Below, piece by piece: positions 10,116 to 18,074 of a stretch of DNA of 64,000 nucleotides. Position numbers and translations under genes: made by a program. Source of the stretch: Eggerthellaceae bacterium UBA5808 (GTDB taxonomy: Bacteria; Actinomycetota; Coriobacteriia; Coriobacteriales; Eggerthellaceae); assembly GCA_002417975.1 (NCBI GenBank), contig DIDE01000061.1:1-64000 (forward strand). Direction: 5' to 3'. Positions within the stretch are counted from its first letter, which is position 1. The number at the start of each line of letters is the position of its first letter. The notes below the pieces were generated by a model. It was not told where the DNA came from. It saw only the letters and a program-made list of their open reading frames with translations, and did not search any database.

Positions 10116-10907
10116 TTAGCGTTGAATTTGCTTCGTAAGTTCTTTTGTTACTTTATGACCATAGTCAGTTAAAATCCGTTTTGAATGCGCTGTCCGCTGT
10201 ATAAGATTTTCTTCTTCGAGTGTTTTAAGCGTGTTAAAGACAGTTGAATTACCTTTTCCGGTAAGCTCACATAAATCTGTTACACCTAACGCGCCTTCTG
10301 TTGAAAAGAGATGTAAAAACATCTTTTCGCGTCCATTAAGTGGAGGAAGAGGAATTGAGACACTAGGCTTTGGAGTCTGAGACGGTGTGTCGTTGAGTGA
10401 AATGGTAACGACTGCGCCGTTCTTTAAGTTATCTTCTATAGTGATATGACCATTACTTATATCTAAATACTCTTTTACCAGCGGCAATCCAGATCCAACG
10501 CCTCTAATGTAATGTTTCATAGGCTCGATTGCTGATGTAAAACCTGGAAGTTGCGCCTTAGCCTTATTAGTAATACCTGGTCCTTGATCACAAAAACGTA
10601 TAGTGTTTCCGTTGTCTAATATTGATACAACAATTTCTGTGAACCGTGCATGAATAAAATTTTCTGAAACCTCTCGTATTGCAGAATAAGGTATTTTTCC
10701 ACCCATTGCTGTTTTTTGTTCATTGATGGTACTAGCTAATTTTTCTATAAACTCATCAGTTGGCGCCGGTTGAATCTCGATAACATGTGGTGCCATCTTT
10801 AAATCATCGTATATTGCTACGCGCGCAACAGTATGAACATACGTGTAATCAAAAACATTTTCGGAGTTAGCCTGATTTGGCTGGTTATGTTCTTCCAGAT
10901 CGTTCAA
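10116..10907 (-). CDS. GHKL ATPase domain fused to a winged-helix domain
   Basis: This 263-residue protein lies between dnaA and the origin on the same strand as dnaA. Residues about 50-175 form a histidine-kinase-like ATPase: N box EVSENFIHA, G1 box DQGPGI, G2 box GVGSGLPLVKEY, and a closing GAVVTISL strand. No phospho-acceptor His domain is present. Residues about 185-263 resemble a MarR-type winged helix (REKMFLHLFSTEG, LCELTGKGNSTVFNTLKTLEEENLI). The combination suggests an ATP-sensing DNA-binding regulator; anti-sigma factor-like kinase action is the alternative. The start is a TTG at 10907 after an A/G-rich stretch. Its position suggests, but does not show, a link to replication control. 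Confidence 0.75.
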   Translation of the reverse strand: MNDLEEHNQPNQANSENVFDYTYVHTVARVAIYDDLKMAPHVIEIQPAPTDEFIEKLASTINEQKTAMGGKIPYSAIREVSENFIHARFTEIVVSILDNGNTIRFCDQGPGITNKAKAQLPGFTSAIEPMKHYIRGVGSGLPLVKEYLDISNGHITIEDNLKNGAVVTISLNDTPSQTPKPSVSIPLPPLNGREKMFLHLFSTEGALGVTDLCELTGKGNSTVFNTLKTLEEENLIQRTAHSKRILTDYGHKVTKELTKQIQR

Positions 10908-11642
10908 TGTTTTCTTTCTCTGAAAATGTTCATTCCAAAAAATTCAGAACCATACATAAGTTTTCATTACTTTTATTGCTAATAACGTCTATTTAATCAT
11001 AAATTCACTAGCATTTCGAAAATATTCAAAATTCAACGTATGAATTCATCGCTATTCATGAATGATTTTCAGAGTTTTCAACAATTTATTCATAAAATGT
11101 GGAAAACGGTGAATATAGGTAAAAAACGGTTGTGAAAAATCAGTCTAAAAATAAAAAAATGTTGAAAATGCTATAAATTTAGGAACGTAATTAACTAATT
11201 GTCTCAATAGTTGGCAGCTATAAACGAAAAAGATTCTAAGCTATTCAGTGATACCTATGATTCCCTGTTATGACCAGGAGCAATAAATAAAACACCAGTT
11301 CACACATCAGATATGATACTTTGTAAGTGCTTTTATCCGAAAATATATTTTAAAAATTACCTTGATTTTTTCTTGACAAAATGTTCCTAGTAGAGATATT
11401 CACCATCGTTCACTCATGAATTGAAAGTTATCAACCTTTTCCACTTTCAATTGTTAAATAAAAAGTGGAAAACTCCCCTATTTATTCCTTGCTGCATGTT
11501 TGTTTACTTTAGTTTTATTGCGGCTTTATAAAGTGACATATAAGACAACAATGTTGCCTAACTTAATCGTTGCGTATATCTATGTAAAATGCCTCCAGTT
11601 GTCTTCTTTGCGTGAGTAAACGATAAGAATACGCTCTTTGAA
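10908..11642. other. oriC: Probable chromosomal origin (oriC) region
   Basis: This is a very AT-rich, gene-free stretch from which genes diverge on both sides. DnaA-box-like 9-mers are TTTTCCACA on the minus strand (11098-11106), TTTTTCACA on the minus strand (11131-11139), and an inverted pair TTTTCCACT (11437-11445) / its complement (11464-11472). Several TTTTCAACA-like words lie near 11075 and 11160. The A/T runs at 11140-11165 could be the unwinding element. It also holds the promoter of the ATPase gene. No other gene is visible here. Confidence 0.65.
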
Positions 11643-11671
11643 TTGACTTTATTCGCGTTGGTTCATATACT
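11643..11671 (+). promoter_or_regulatory. Promoter of rpmH operon
   Basis: A -35 TTGACT (11643-11648) and a -10 TATACT (11666-11671) are separated by exactly 17 bases, about 38 bases before the rpmH start. It is among the best sigma-70-type promoters in the window, as expected for a ribosomal protein gene. Confidence 0.85.
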
Positions 11672-11708
11672 TTTGAAGCTATTCTTAAAGACAGAAAAGG
11701 AAGTTAGT

Positions 11709-11843
11709 ATGAAGCGTACATATCAACCTAACACTCGTAAGCGTGCAAAAACTCACGGCTTTCGTGCTCGTATGGCAACAAAAGGCGGACGTGCTGTTCT
11801 TTCAGCTCGTCGCGCAAAAGGCCGTAAGCATCTGTGTGCATAA
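11709..11843 (+). CDS. rpmH: Ribosomal protein bL34
   Basis: A 44-residue, highly basic protein starting [20 protein letters not shown] and ending KGRKHLCA, the canonical L34 of the large subunit. The ATG at 11709 follows AAAAGGAAG. A longer frame reads back through the promoter and is not used. It begins the rightward rpmH-rnpA-yidD-yidC cluster next to the origin. Confidence 0.97.
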   Translation: MKRTYQPNTRKRAKTHGFRARMATKGGRAVLSARRAKGRKHLCA

Positions 11844-11847
11844 CTGA

Positions 11848-12192
11848 GTGATCGTGTTGGAAATTATTAAATCCAGCACTGAGATTTCAGATATATTCGC
11901 TCATGGAAAACGGTATCACAGTCCGTTTGTGACGCTTATCGTTCAGAAGCGACAAGGACAACACGACTGTAACGGTCGTGTTGCTTTTCTTGCGGGTAAA
12001 AGACTTGGGAATGCTGTATGGCGTAACCAAGCGAAACGCCGTATGAGGGCAATATGTCAGTCACTCAGTGGTCCATGGGACGGATATAACGTGATATTTC
12101 TTGCAAAACGATCTACGACACGTGTACCTTATAGTAAAGTCTTACACGCAAGTGAAGGTTTAATTAGACAGATAATGCCGGATAGTAAGTGA
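11848..12192 (+). CDS. rnpA: Ribonuclease P protein component
   Basis: RnpA is the protein subunit of RNase P, which matures tRNA 5' ends. The signature RLGNAVWRNQAKRRMRA (basic helix, RNxxKRR) is present and length (114 aa) is normal. It starts 5 bases after rpmH with a GTG at 11848; a second GTG lies two codons on. No strong ribosome binding site is present, so translational coupling to rpmH is likely. Confidence 0.95.
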   Translation: MIVLEIIKSSTEISDIFAHGKRYHSPFVTLIVQKRQGQHDCNGRVAFLAGKRLGNAVWRNQAKRRMRAICQSLSGPWDGYNVIFLAKRSTTRVPYSKVLHASEGLIRQIMPDSK

Positions 12193-12205
12193 GTACGAAG
12201 AATTG

Positions 12206-12457
12206 ATGACTCACGTAGCAAAATATATTCAAGCCATTCCATCATACGTGGCTATATTTTGTATTCTCTTTTATCGTTCAGTCATTTCTCCCGTTTTCCC
12301 TTCCTGTTGCCGTTTTGTTCCTACGTGTTCAGAATACGGTCTTATTGCCTTTAAACGTTTTGGATTTATACAGGGGTTTAAACTTACATTCAAAAGAATC
12401 CTTCGTTGTCACCCGGGTGGTTCTTATGGATATGATCCTGTTCCTGAACATATTTGA
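12206..12457 (+). CDS. yidD: Membrane protein insertion efficiency factor YidD
   Basis: YidD is a small membrane-associated protein that assists YidC-dependent insertion. The 83-residue product has the family pattern FYRSVISP, CRFVPTCSEYGLIAFKRFG, RILRCHPGG and DPVPEH. The frame opens with a TTG at 12203; I choose the ATG at 12206. It sits between rnpA and yidC as in most bacteria. Confidence 0.95.
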   Translation: MTHVAKYIQAIPSYVAIFCILFYRSVISPVFPSCCRFVPTCSEYGLIAFKRFGFIQGFKLTFKRILRCHPGGSYGYDPVPEHI

Positions 12458-12490
12458 TATACGACGCACCTGAGGGAAGGAACCTTTTTC

Positions 12491-13258
12491 ATGTGGGACG
12501 CCTTTAAAAACTTTATCTTTGATATTATCCAGTTTTGCTATAGCTTTCTTGGCGACTGGGGATTAGCTATCTTGTTTGTCACGCTTATCTTCCGTCTCTT
12601 AATTACTCCTCTTATGAAGAAGCAAATTAAGTCTTCTTACCAGATGCAAAAAATGCAGCCTTTAATGGCGGAGGTTCAAAAGAAATACGCTGATGATCAG
12701 CCTCGTATGCAGGAAGAGATGCAAAAGCTTTATGCGGAGGCAAAGTTTAATCCATTAGCTGGATGTCTTCCTATGTTGCTTCAGATGCCTATCTTTGCTG
12801 CGTTGTTCCAAGTTTTACAAGAAATGAATTCACGTGTTGATTCTAGCTATTCCTTTTATAATATAGTTCCTGATCTAACTACTACTCCTTCAGCTGCTGT
12901 AAGTGATGGATTCCTCGTCTTTCTTCCTTATTTAATTCTTCTGTTGATATTTGCTGGTGCAACGTTCTTGCCTATGGTTCTACAACAGATTGGTAATGAT
13001 AACGCCCAGAAAAAGCAAACGCTTATAATGAGTGGAGTAATGACAGTCTTCATGCTGTGGATAGGCTGGGGTTCACCTGCAGGTGTTCTTCTCTTTTGGG
13101 GTATGTCATCTGTAATTGGTGTTTTACAACAGCAGCTTTCGTATCGTTCGTTTAAACGAGCGGATAAAAAGTCGGAAGATGAAATCATCGATATTAAACC
13201 TGTAAAGGTTGATGTAACTCGTAAGACGAAAAAGAAGCGTCCAACGAAATCCCGCTAA
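12491..13258 (+). CDS. yidC: Membrane protein insertase YidC
   Basis: YidC/Oxa1 inserts proteins in the cytoplasmic membrane alone or with SecYEG. The 255-residue protein has a first membrane segment near residues 20-40, the coiled cytoplasmic loop rich in K/Q/E (about 45-85), FNPLAGCLPMLLQMPIFAALF and three further membrane segments, then a basic tail that probably contacts ribosomes. It lacks the large periplasmic domain of Gram-negative YidC. GGAAGGAAC precedes the ATG. Confidence 0.95.
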   Translation: MWDAFKNFIFDIIQFCYSFLGDWGLAILFVTLIFRLLITPLMKKQIKSSYQMQKMQPLMAEVQKKYADDQPRMQEEMQKLYAEAKFNPLAGCLPMLLQMPIFAALFQVLQEMNSRVDSSYSFYNIVPDLTTTPSAAVSDGFLVFLPYLILLLIFAGATFLPMVLQQIGNDNAQKKQTLIMSGVMTVFMLWIGWGSPAGVLLFWGMSSVIGVLQQQLSYRSFKRADKKSEDEIIDIKPVKVDVTRKTKKKRPTKSR

Positions 13259-13271
13259 TATTGATTATCCG

Positions 13272-13295
13272 CGACCTCATCGTTTGATGGGGTCG
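13272..13295 (+). other. Hairpin between yidC and jag
   Basis: cgacctcatc and gatggggtcg pair around a gttt loop with one G-U pair. No T-run follows, so it may be a weak attenuator or an RNA stability element rather than a full terminator. Confidence 0.4.
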
Positions 13296-13343
13296 TTGGC
13301 TATAGAGGATATACGCGTATATCACAAGAAAAGGGAGAGCGTA

Positions 13344-13961
13344 ATGGAACATGTAGACGAACCACAGCAAAGTGTTAATGTAGCTGATTCTACTCAAGAA
13401 CCGTTTCAAGAAGAATCAACCTCTAAAGAATGTGATGTAGTACCTGATCAGCAATCTTCTTCAACTGATCAACCGTACGATGATGGTGAAATTTCCGAAG
13501 AAGAAATGGACCATATTGCCGACATTGCCATCTCCTCACTTGAAGGCATTTTGAAATACTTTAATTTAGGTGAAATTACTATTGATGAATATGAAGGCGA
13601 CGAAGACGAATTAATTCTTGATATTACTGGCGATAATCTTGCGGTTTTAATTGGACGTCACGGAAAGACACTTGATGCACTTCAGTTCATTATTTCCTCT
13701 ATTACGTCGCATACGCTTGGATATCGCTACCCTATTATTGTTGATGTAGAAGGTTATAAAAATAGACAACGCCAGAAGCTTGAATCACTTGCGTATGCAA
13801 TGGCTGATAAGGCGATTGACCAGGGGCGCCCTATTAAAATGCGTCCTATGTCACCATACGATCGACGCATCGTTCATGTTGCACTCCGTGATTATGATGG
13901 CGTAACAACGTGTTCTGAAGGCGAAGGCAACGGCCGAAGGGTTGTTGTTTCACCAGAGTAA
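13344..13961 (+). CDS. jag: Jag/KhpB family RNA-binding protein
   Basis: KhpB (Jag) is an RNA-binding protein linked to cell elongation and division in Gram-positives. The 205-residue protein has an acidic disordered N-terminus (1-65), a KH-type domain with LIGRHGKTLDALQFI, and an R3H domain around SPYDRRIVHVALRD. The ATG at 13344 follows AAGGGAGAG; the frame opens 20 codons earlier without a ribosome binding site. It follows yidC as in most relatives and is closed by a strong terminator. Confidence 0.92.
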   Translation: MEHVDEPQQSVNVADSTQEPFQEESTSKECDVVPDQQSSSTDQPYDDGEISEEEMDHIADIAISSLEGILKYFNLGEITIDEYEGDEDELILDITGDNLAVLIGRHGKTLDALQFIISSITSHTLGYRYPIIVDVEGYKNRQRQKLESLAYAMADKAIDQGRPIKMRPMSPYDRRIVHVALRDYDGVTTCSEGEGNGRRVVVSPE

Positions 13962-13990
13962 TTTATTTTGGTTCTATAACATATGTTTAG

Positions 13991-14019
13991 AAGGGTGTAT
14001 TTTATATACACCCTTTTTT
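13991..14019 (+). terminator. Terminator after jag
   Basis: gggtgtat and atacaccc form an 8-bp stem followed by TTTTTT. It closes the rpmH-to-jag transcript. Confidence 0.85.
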
Positions 14020-14131
14020 ATTGTAAACATACGATCTTTTTAATGATTCATTGCATATATGTTTGTTGTTGTGCAATAAGATACACTAGTACGTAGTAAT
14101 TTTAATTATGTTTTGTTTAAGGTATGGGTCC

Positions 14132-14815
14132 ATGAAACAGATATATAAATCGCTTGATGAACAGCAGAAACAATTAATTGAGCGACATCTTGATCTAATA
14201 ATTGATGTTAATAAGCATCTAAATCTAACACGAATTCAGACGCGTGAGTCAGGTCAGATCCTTCATGTCGAAGATTCTTTATCTGCGCTGCCTGAGATGA
14301 AAAAGGCACCTCAAGGGCTATGGGTTGATCTTGGGTCCGGAGCAGGATATCCAGCAATTCCTCTTTCTATAGCACTTCATCGGAATGTTCTGCTTGTTGA
14401 CTCCGTTAAGAAAAAAATGGCAGCTATGGATTCCGTTATTAAGCAACTAAATCTATCTAATATGGTAACAACGTATAATGGTCGTGTTGAAGAACTCGCG
14501 CGCGTTCATTCTTCTGAGTTCTTTGTTGTTACGGCTCGCGCAATTACTAATCTAGCATCACTTTTGGAATTAGCGTCTCCCCTACTTGCTTTACATGGGC
14601 AGCTCATCGCTTTTAAAGGTTCTCAATCTTCTGAAGAAATAGAGCAGGCAAAAACTTCTGCGGATAAAACAGGTATGGCGCTTGTATCTCAAAGAGATTT
14701 CGTATTAAGCGATGGAATATCCACTCGTTCGATCCTTGTATACGAGAAGATGTCTGAACCTCGTATTACATTACCGCGTCGTAATGGTATGGCTCAAAAA
14801 CGACCCTTTTGTTAA
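14132..14815 (+). CDS. rsmG: 16S rRNA (guanine-527-N7)-methyltransferase
   Basis: RsmG (GidB) makes m7G527 in 16S rRNA with S-adenosylmethionine. The Rossmann fold motif WVDLGSGAGYPAIPL and the later VVTARAI segment are typical. Length from the ATG at 14132 is 227 aa. The frame opens at 14108, but AAGG lies about 10 bases before the inner ATG, so I prefer that. A parS-containing palindrome follows the stop. Confidence 0.93.
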   Translation: MKQIYKSLDEQQKQLIERHLDLIIDVNKHLNLTRIQTRESGQILHVEDSLSALPEMKKAPQGLWVDLGSGAGYPAIPLSIALHRNVLLVDSVKKKMAAMDSVIKQLNLSNMVTTYNGRVEELARVHSSEFFVVTARAITNLASLLELASPLLALHGQLIAFKGSQSSEEIEQAKTSADKTGMALVSQRDFVLSDGISTRSILVYEKMSEPRITLPRRNGMAQKRPFC

Positions 14816-14854
14816 ATAGGACAGCACTTTATATAACCAGTAATTATTCCGTTA

Positions 14855-14890
14855 TAGTCCTGTATGTTTCACGTGAAACATACAGGACTA
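14855..14890. terminator. 36-bp palindrome with parS at its centre; likely rsmG terminator
   Basis: tagtcctgta and tacaggacta flank the parS core TGTTTCACGTGAAACA (14865-14880) to make a perfect 36-bp inverted repeat, followed by TTCTTTAA. It is both a perfect parS site and a plausible transcription terminator for rsmG. Confidence 0.75.
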
Positions 14891-14960
14891 TTCTTTAATA
14901 CTAATTACAACTGATTTGTTGGTTATTTTTTATAAACATTCTTTGTTTAGAAAATCTATT

Positions 14961-14976
14961 TGTTTCACGTGAAACA
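14961..14976. promoter_or_regulatory. parS: parS site 2
   Basis: Perfect TGTTTCACGTGAAACA, the ParB-binding centromere consensus. Confidence 0.95.
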
Positions 14977-15053
14977 TAGTCTGTTTTTATTTCTATTCCG
15001 ATTTGCCGTACAACGTTCTATTCCCAGGGCAATTGTTTTTTGCTTTTAGAGGT

Positions 15054-15069
15054 TGTTTCACGTGAAACA
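15054..15069. promoter_or_regulatory. parS: parS site 3
   Basis: Perfect 16-bp parS, 93 bp from the previous site. Confidence 0.95.
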
Positions 15070-15247
15070 TATGGTTACTAAATTTATCTATCCACTTCTG
15101 AACTGGTGTTATATAAAAGTTGATTCACGACAGTAGTTCTATGTACGTATAAAATTACCAACGAAATCATATTATTGTTAGATATCACTTTGGACTCTAA
15201 AGGCTTTAGCAATAATCCTTAATATCGTACTTAGTTGGTCTATTTTT

Positions 15248-15263
15248 TGTTTCACGTGAAACA
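15248..15263. promoter_or_regulatory. parS: parS site 4
   Basis: Perfect 16-bp parS with flanking T and A runs that extend the palindrome to about 24 bp; 194 bp from site 3. Confidence 0.95.
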
Positions 15264-15429
15264 AAAAGACTAGAATTACCTAGTGATTGCGTAAAAGAGT
15301 TCTTTTAATTCTAAATATTCAGCTTCTTCTTATCCAAAAAACACGTATACTAAGAAAGGATAACTAGGTCGGATCCATTGTCTGGCTAGTTATTGTATTT
15401 TGTCTGTATTGTCACGTTACTATCCCCTT

Positions 15430-15459
15430 CTGATTTTGTTTCACGTGAAACAAAATCAG
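15430..15459. promoter_or_regulatory. parS: parS site 5 inside a terminator-like palindrome
   Basis: The parS core (15437-15452) is extended by ctgattt / aaatcag to a perfect 30-bp palindrome and is followed by TTTTT, so it may also end transcripts. Confidence 0.9.
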
Positions 15460-15540
15460 TTTTTGCTGACTGTTTACATTAAATCGGTCATGCTTCACAC
15501 AAGTTGTGATTTAGCTATAGCTTTACGTTAGTAGTATTAC

Positions 15541-15556
15541 TGTTTCACGTGAAACA
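15541..15556. promoter_or_regulatory. parS: parS site 6, upstream of parA
   Basis: Perfect 16-bp parS in the parA leader, 44 bases before the chosen start codon. ParB binding here could affect parAB expression. Confidence 0.95.
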
Positions 15557-15599
15557 TGTTTATCGATTAATAAAGGTCCATAAAGAAAGGAGGTCCTTG

Positions 15600-16694
15600 G
15601 TGGGACTATTTAACAGTCACAAAAAGGACAAGAAGAATGCGTCAAAGTTTACTGCGTTGGAAGCAACCGAAGAAAACTCTAACGCTGATTTGGCTTATAA
15701 AGAAACAACTAGTCAAAGTGATGGGGTAGAGGAAGATGTTACCTTCTACCAAGAGGATCAAGAAGAAGTTCCCGTTGATGATGAGACTCTCGACGATGAT
15801 TCGTATAGTGATCAGGATAAAACTGTTGTTAATGACGAGGATAATGAATCCTCTGCTGATTCCGAAGACGGAATAACTGTTACTCCTATTAAAACGTATG
15901 ATCAGAAGAAGCCAGTAACGCATGTTATTGGATCTACGCAGGTATTTGCGATTATTAACCAAAAAGGTGGTGTTGGTAAGTCAACCACAGCTATTAATTT
16001 ATCAGCAGCCTTAGGTGCAATGAATAAGCAGGTATTGCTTATTGATCTTGATCCACAAGGAAACTCGACAAGTGGTCTTGGTATTGATAAGAGCCAAATA
16101 CCTCATGATGTTTATGATGTTTTACTCGATGAACTGTCAATTAAAGAGGCAATCATTCCTGATGTAACAAAAGGGCTTGATGTATTACCCGCAACAATTA
16201 ATCTTGCAGGGGCTGAAGTAGAGCTCGTTAATGAAATGGCTCGTGAGAACCGTCTTAAGCAGTCAATTGGTGAAATTCGCGGACTGTATGATTATGTTCT
16301 TATTGATTGCCCTCCATCATTAGGGTTATTAACGGTTAATGCACTTGTGGGTGCGGATAAGCTTCTGATTCCTATCCAATGTGAATTCTACGCATTGGAA
16401 GGAGTGACAAAACTCCTTGATTCAATGAAACGTGTCAAAAACATGCTGAATCCGAGTCTTGATATCTTTGGTGTTCTTCTTACTATGTACGACAGTCGAA
16501 CAACGTTATCTCATCAAGTTGCCGATGAAGTCAGAAAATTTTTCAAGAAAACTGTATTTACTACCGTTATTCCACGAACGGTGAAGTTATCCGAAGCTCC
16601 TAGCTATGGGCAGCCGATAACAGAATATGACCCTAAAGGAAAAGGTGCACAAGCATATCTTTCCCTTGCAGAGGAAGTGATTTCCCGTGGCTAA
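15600..16694 (+). CDS. parA: Chromosome partitioning ATPase ParA (Soj) with acidic N-terminal extension
   Basis: ParA is a deviant-Walker ATPase that moves ParB-parS complexes. The ATPase domain has INQKGGVGKSTTAINLSAALG (about residue 116), DLDPQGNSTSGLG, and DYVLIDCPPSLG. The first 110 residues are disordered and strongly acidic (Asp/Glu/Ser runs), which standard Soj proteins lack. GTG at 15600 is preceded by AAAGGAGGT; the longer frame starts inside parS site 6 and is rejected. The gene overlaps parB by 8 bases. Confidence 0.93.
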   Translation: MGLFNSHKKDKKNASKFTALEATEENSNADLAYKETTSQSDGVEEDVTFYQEDQEEVPVDDETLDDDSYSDQDKTVVNDEDNESSADSEDGITVTPIKTYDQKKPVTHVIGSTQVFAIINQKGGVGKSTTAINLSAALGAMNKQVLLIDLDPQGNSTSGLGIDKSQIPHDVYDVLLDELSIKEAIIPDVTKGLDVLPATINLAGAEVELVNEMARENRLKQSIGEIRGLYDYVLIDCPPSLGLLTVNALVGADKLLIPIQCEFYALEGVTKLLDSMKRVKNMLNPSLDIFGVLLTMYDSRTTLSHQVADEVRKFFKKTVFTTVIPRTVKLSEAPSYGQPITEYDPKGKGAQAYLSLAEEVISRG

Positions 16695-17907
16695 GAACAA
16701 TAGACGAGGCTTAGGCAGAGGTTTAAGCTCATTACTAGGGGAGAGCGTCGGTGAAGTGGGAGGACCAAGCGCTCCTGCACCTCATAAAGAACCTGCTCCT
16801 ACGAAGCTGCAGCCTACGAAGGTAGTTAAAGAACCCCGTAAAGAGAGCACTGCACAGTCTGTGCCGAATATAACTGAGCACACGCAGGTACGTTCGTCAC
16901 GCGCAGCGCAGCAGCCTGACTCTTCATCGAGAACAAGTCGTCCCACTCAGCAGAAACGCGTGAATCCAGAGCGTGCAGTTGCTGATGCCGAAGTCGTACC
17001 GCCTAAACAGCGTTCAGTATCTTCATCTGCGGAATCGACTGAAGAAACAAATCGTCCGTATATCGAGGAAGACGACCATGTCGTTATTAAAAGCGTGACC
17101 GATCGCCCTAAAAAGGAAATTTCCGAAGTAGCAATTGATCTTGTTGAACCTAATCCTGATCAACCGCGTACCCATTTTAAGCCAGAAGAAATTGAGGAGC
17201 TTGCTGCCTCAATTAAAAAAGAGGGGCTGCTACAGCCAATTCTTGTTCGTAAGGTTGGGTCTAAATATCAGATCATCGCCGGTGAACGTCGTTGGCAAGC
17301 ATGTAAGTCGCTTGGATCTACTATGATTCCAGTAAGGTTCTGGAAAGCTGACGATGATAAGGTTCTTGAGCTTGCTCTAATTGAGAACGTGCAGCGTTCT
17401 GATTTGAATCCTATTGAAGAAGCTTATGGGTATAAGCGTCTTATGGAGCGCAAGAAGATGACGCAATCAGAACTTGCAATTGCTGTCTCTAAGGGTCGAT
17501 CCACTATTGCCAATGCTTTGCGTTTACTTGATCTACCTGAAGATGCACAGCAGATGCTGTTCGAAGAGAAGATAACCGCAGGTCATGCCCGTGCTATTCT
17601 TTCTGTGCCAACACAAGAAGGACGCAACAAACTAACAAAAAAGCTGAGTGAAGAGAAGCTTTCTGTTAGAGAGACTGAAGCTCTCGCGCGTTTGTTTGCA
17701 GGTAAGTCAAAAGCTACGGACTCACTAAAAAAGCGTCAGCCGCTGCCTGATGTGTTTAAGAAGGCTGCTAAAGAATTACGGCAGTCATTACAAACAAACG
17801 TTCGTATTAAAACGGTTAAAGGTAAAAATAAGATCGAAATTGAATTTAAAGACGAAGAAGAGTTGCAACGTCTGTTTGAATCGATGACAAATTCACAGGC
17901 TGAATAG
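16687..17907 (+). CDS. parB: Chromosome partitioning protein ParB
   Basis: ParB is a CTP-dependent DNA clamp that loads at parS. The N-terminus MAKNNRRGLGRGLSSLLG is the canonical ParA-contact segment. A Pro/Ser/Glu-rich linker (about 20-140) follows, then the catalytic domain with DQPRTHFKPEEIEELA, IIAGERRWQACK and LIENVQRSDLNPIEEA, an HTH, and a C-terminal dimerisation region. The GTG start at 16687 overlaps parA, with GAGGAAG upstream. Confidence 0.95.
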   Translation: MAKNNRRGLGRGLSSLLGESVGEVGGPSAPAPHKEPAPTKLQPTKVVKEPRKESTAQSVPNITEHTQVRSSRAAQQPDSSSRTSRPTQQKRVNPERAVADAEVVPPKQRSVSSSAESTEETNRPYIEEDDHVVIKSVTDRPKKEISEVAIDLVEPNPDQPRTHFKPEEIEELAASIKKEGLLQPILVRKVGSKYQIIAGERRWQACKSLGSTMIPVRFWKADDDKVLELALIENVQRSDLNPIEEAYGYKRLMERKKMTQSELAIAVSKGRSTIANALRLLDLPEDAQQMLFEEKITAGHARAILSVPTQEGRNKLTKKLSEEKLSVRETEALARLFAGKSKATDSLKKRQPLPDVFKKAAKELRQSLQTNVRIKTVKGKNKIEIEFKDEEELQRLFESMTNSQAE

Positions 17908-17940
17908 GTTTCGCCGTTTCCTAGGCAATCATAATATAAA

Positions 17941-17973
17941 GAAAGCTATAGTTGTAACTATAGCTTTCTTTAT
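17941..17973 (+). terminator. Terminator after parB
   Basis: A perfect 13-bp stem (gaaagctatagtt / aactatagctttc) with a GT loop is followed by TTTATT. Confidence 0.88.
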
Positions 17974-18032
17974 TAAGTCTTTACGAACGCATAAGCATTT
18001 GAATCTTGTTTATGATGATGAGTGTGAACTAC

Positions 18033-18074
18033 AAAATAATCCGCTTAGATGAAATATGCCAAGCGGATTATTTA
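18033..18074 (-). terminator. Terminator after rlmN
   Basis: ataatccgctt and aagcggattat pair with flanking A and T runs. It lies at the rlmN 3' end and, with the parB terminator, separates the convergent genes. Confidence 0.7.

Larger units (their letters stand above)
14816..15599. other. parS-rich intergenic region
   Basis: This gap holds six perfect parS sites at 14865, 14961, 15054, 15248, 15437 and 15541 and no gene. The sequence between the sites is AT-rich and not obviously repeated. Confidence 0.85.
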
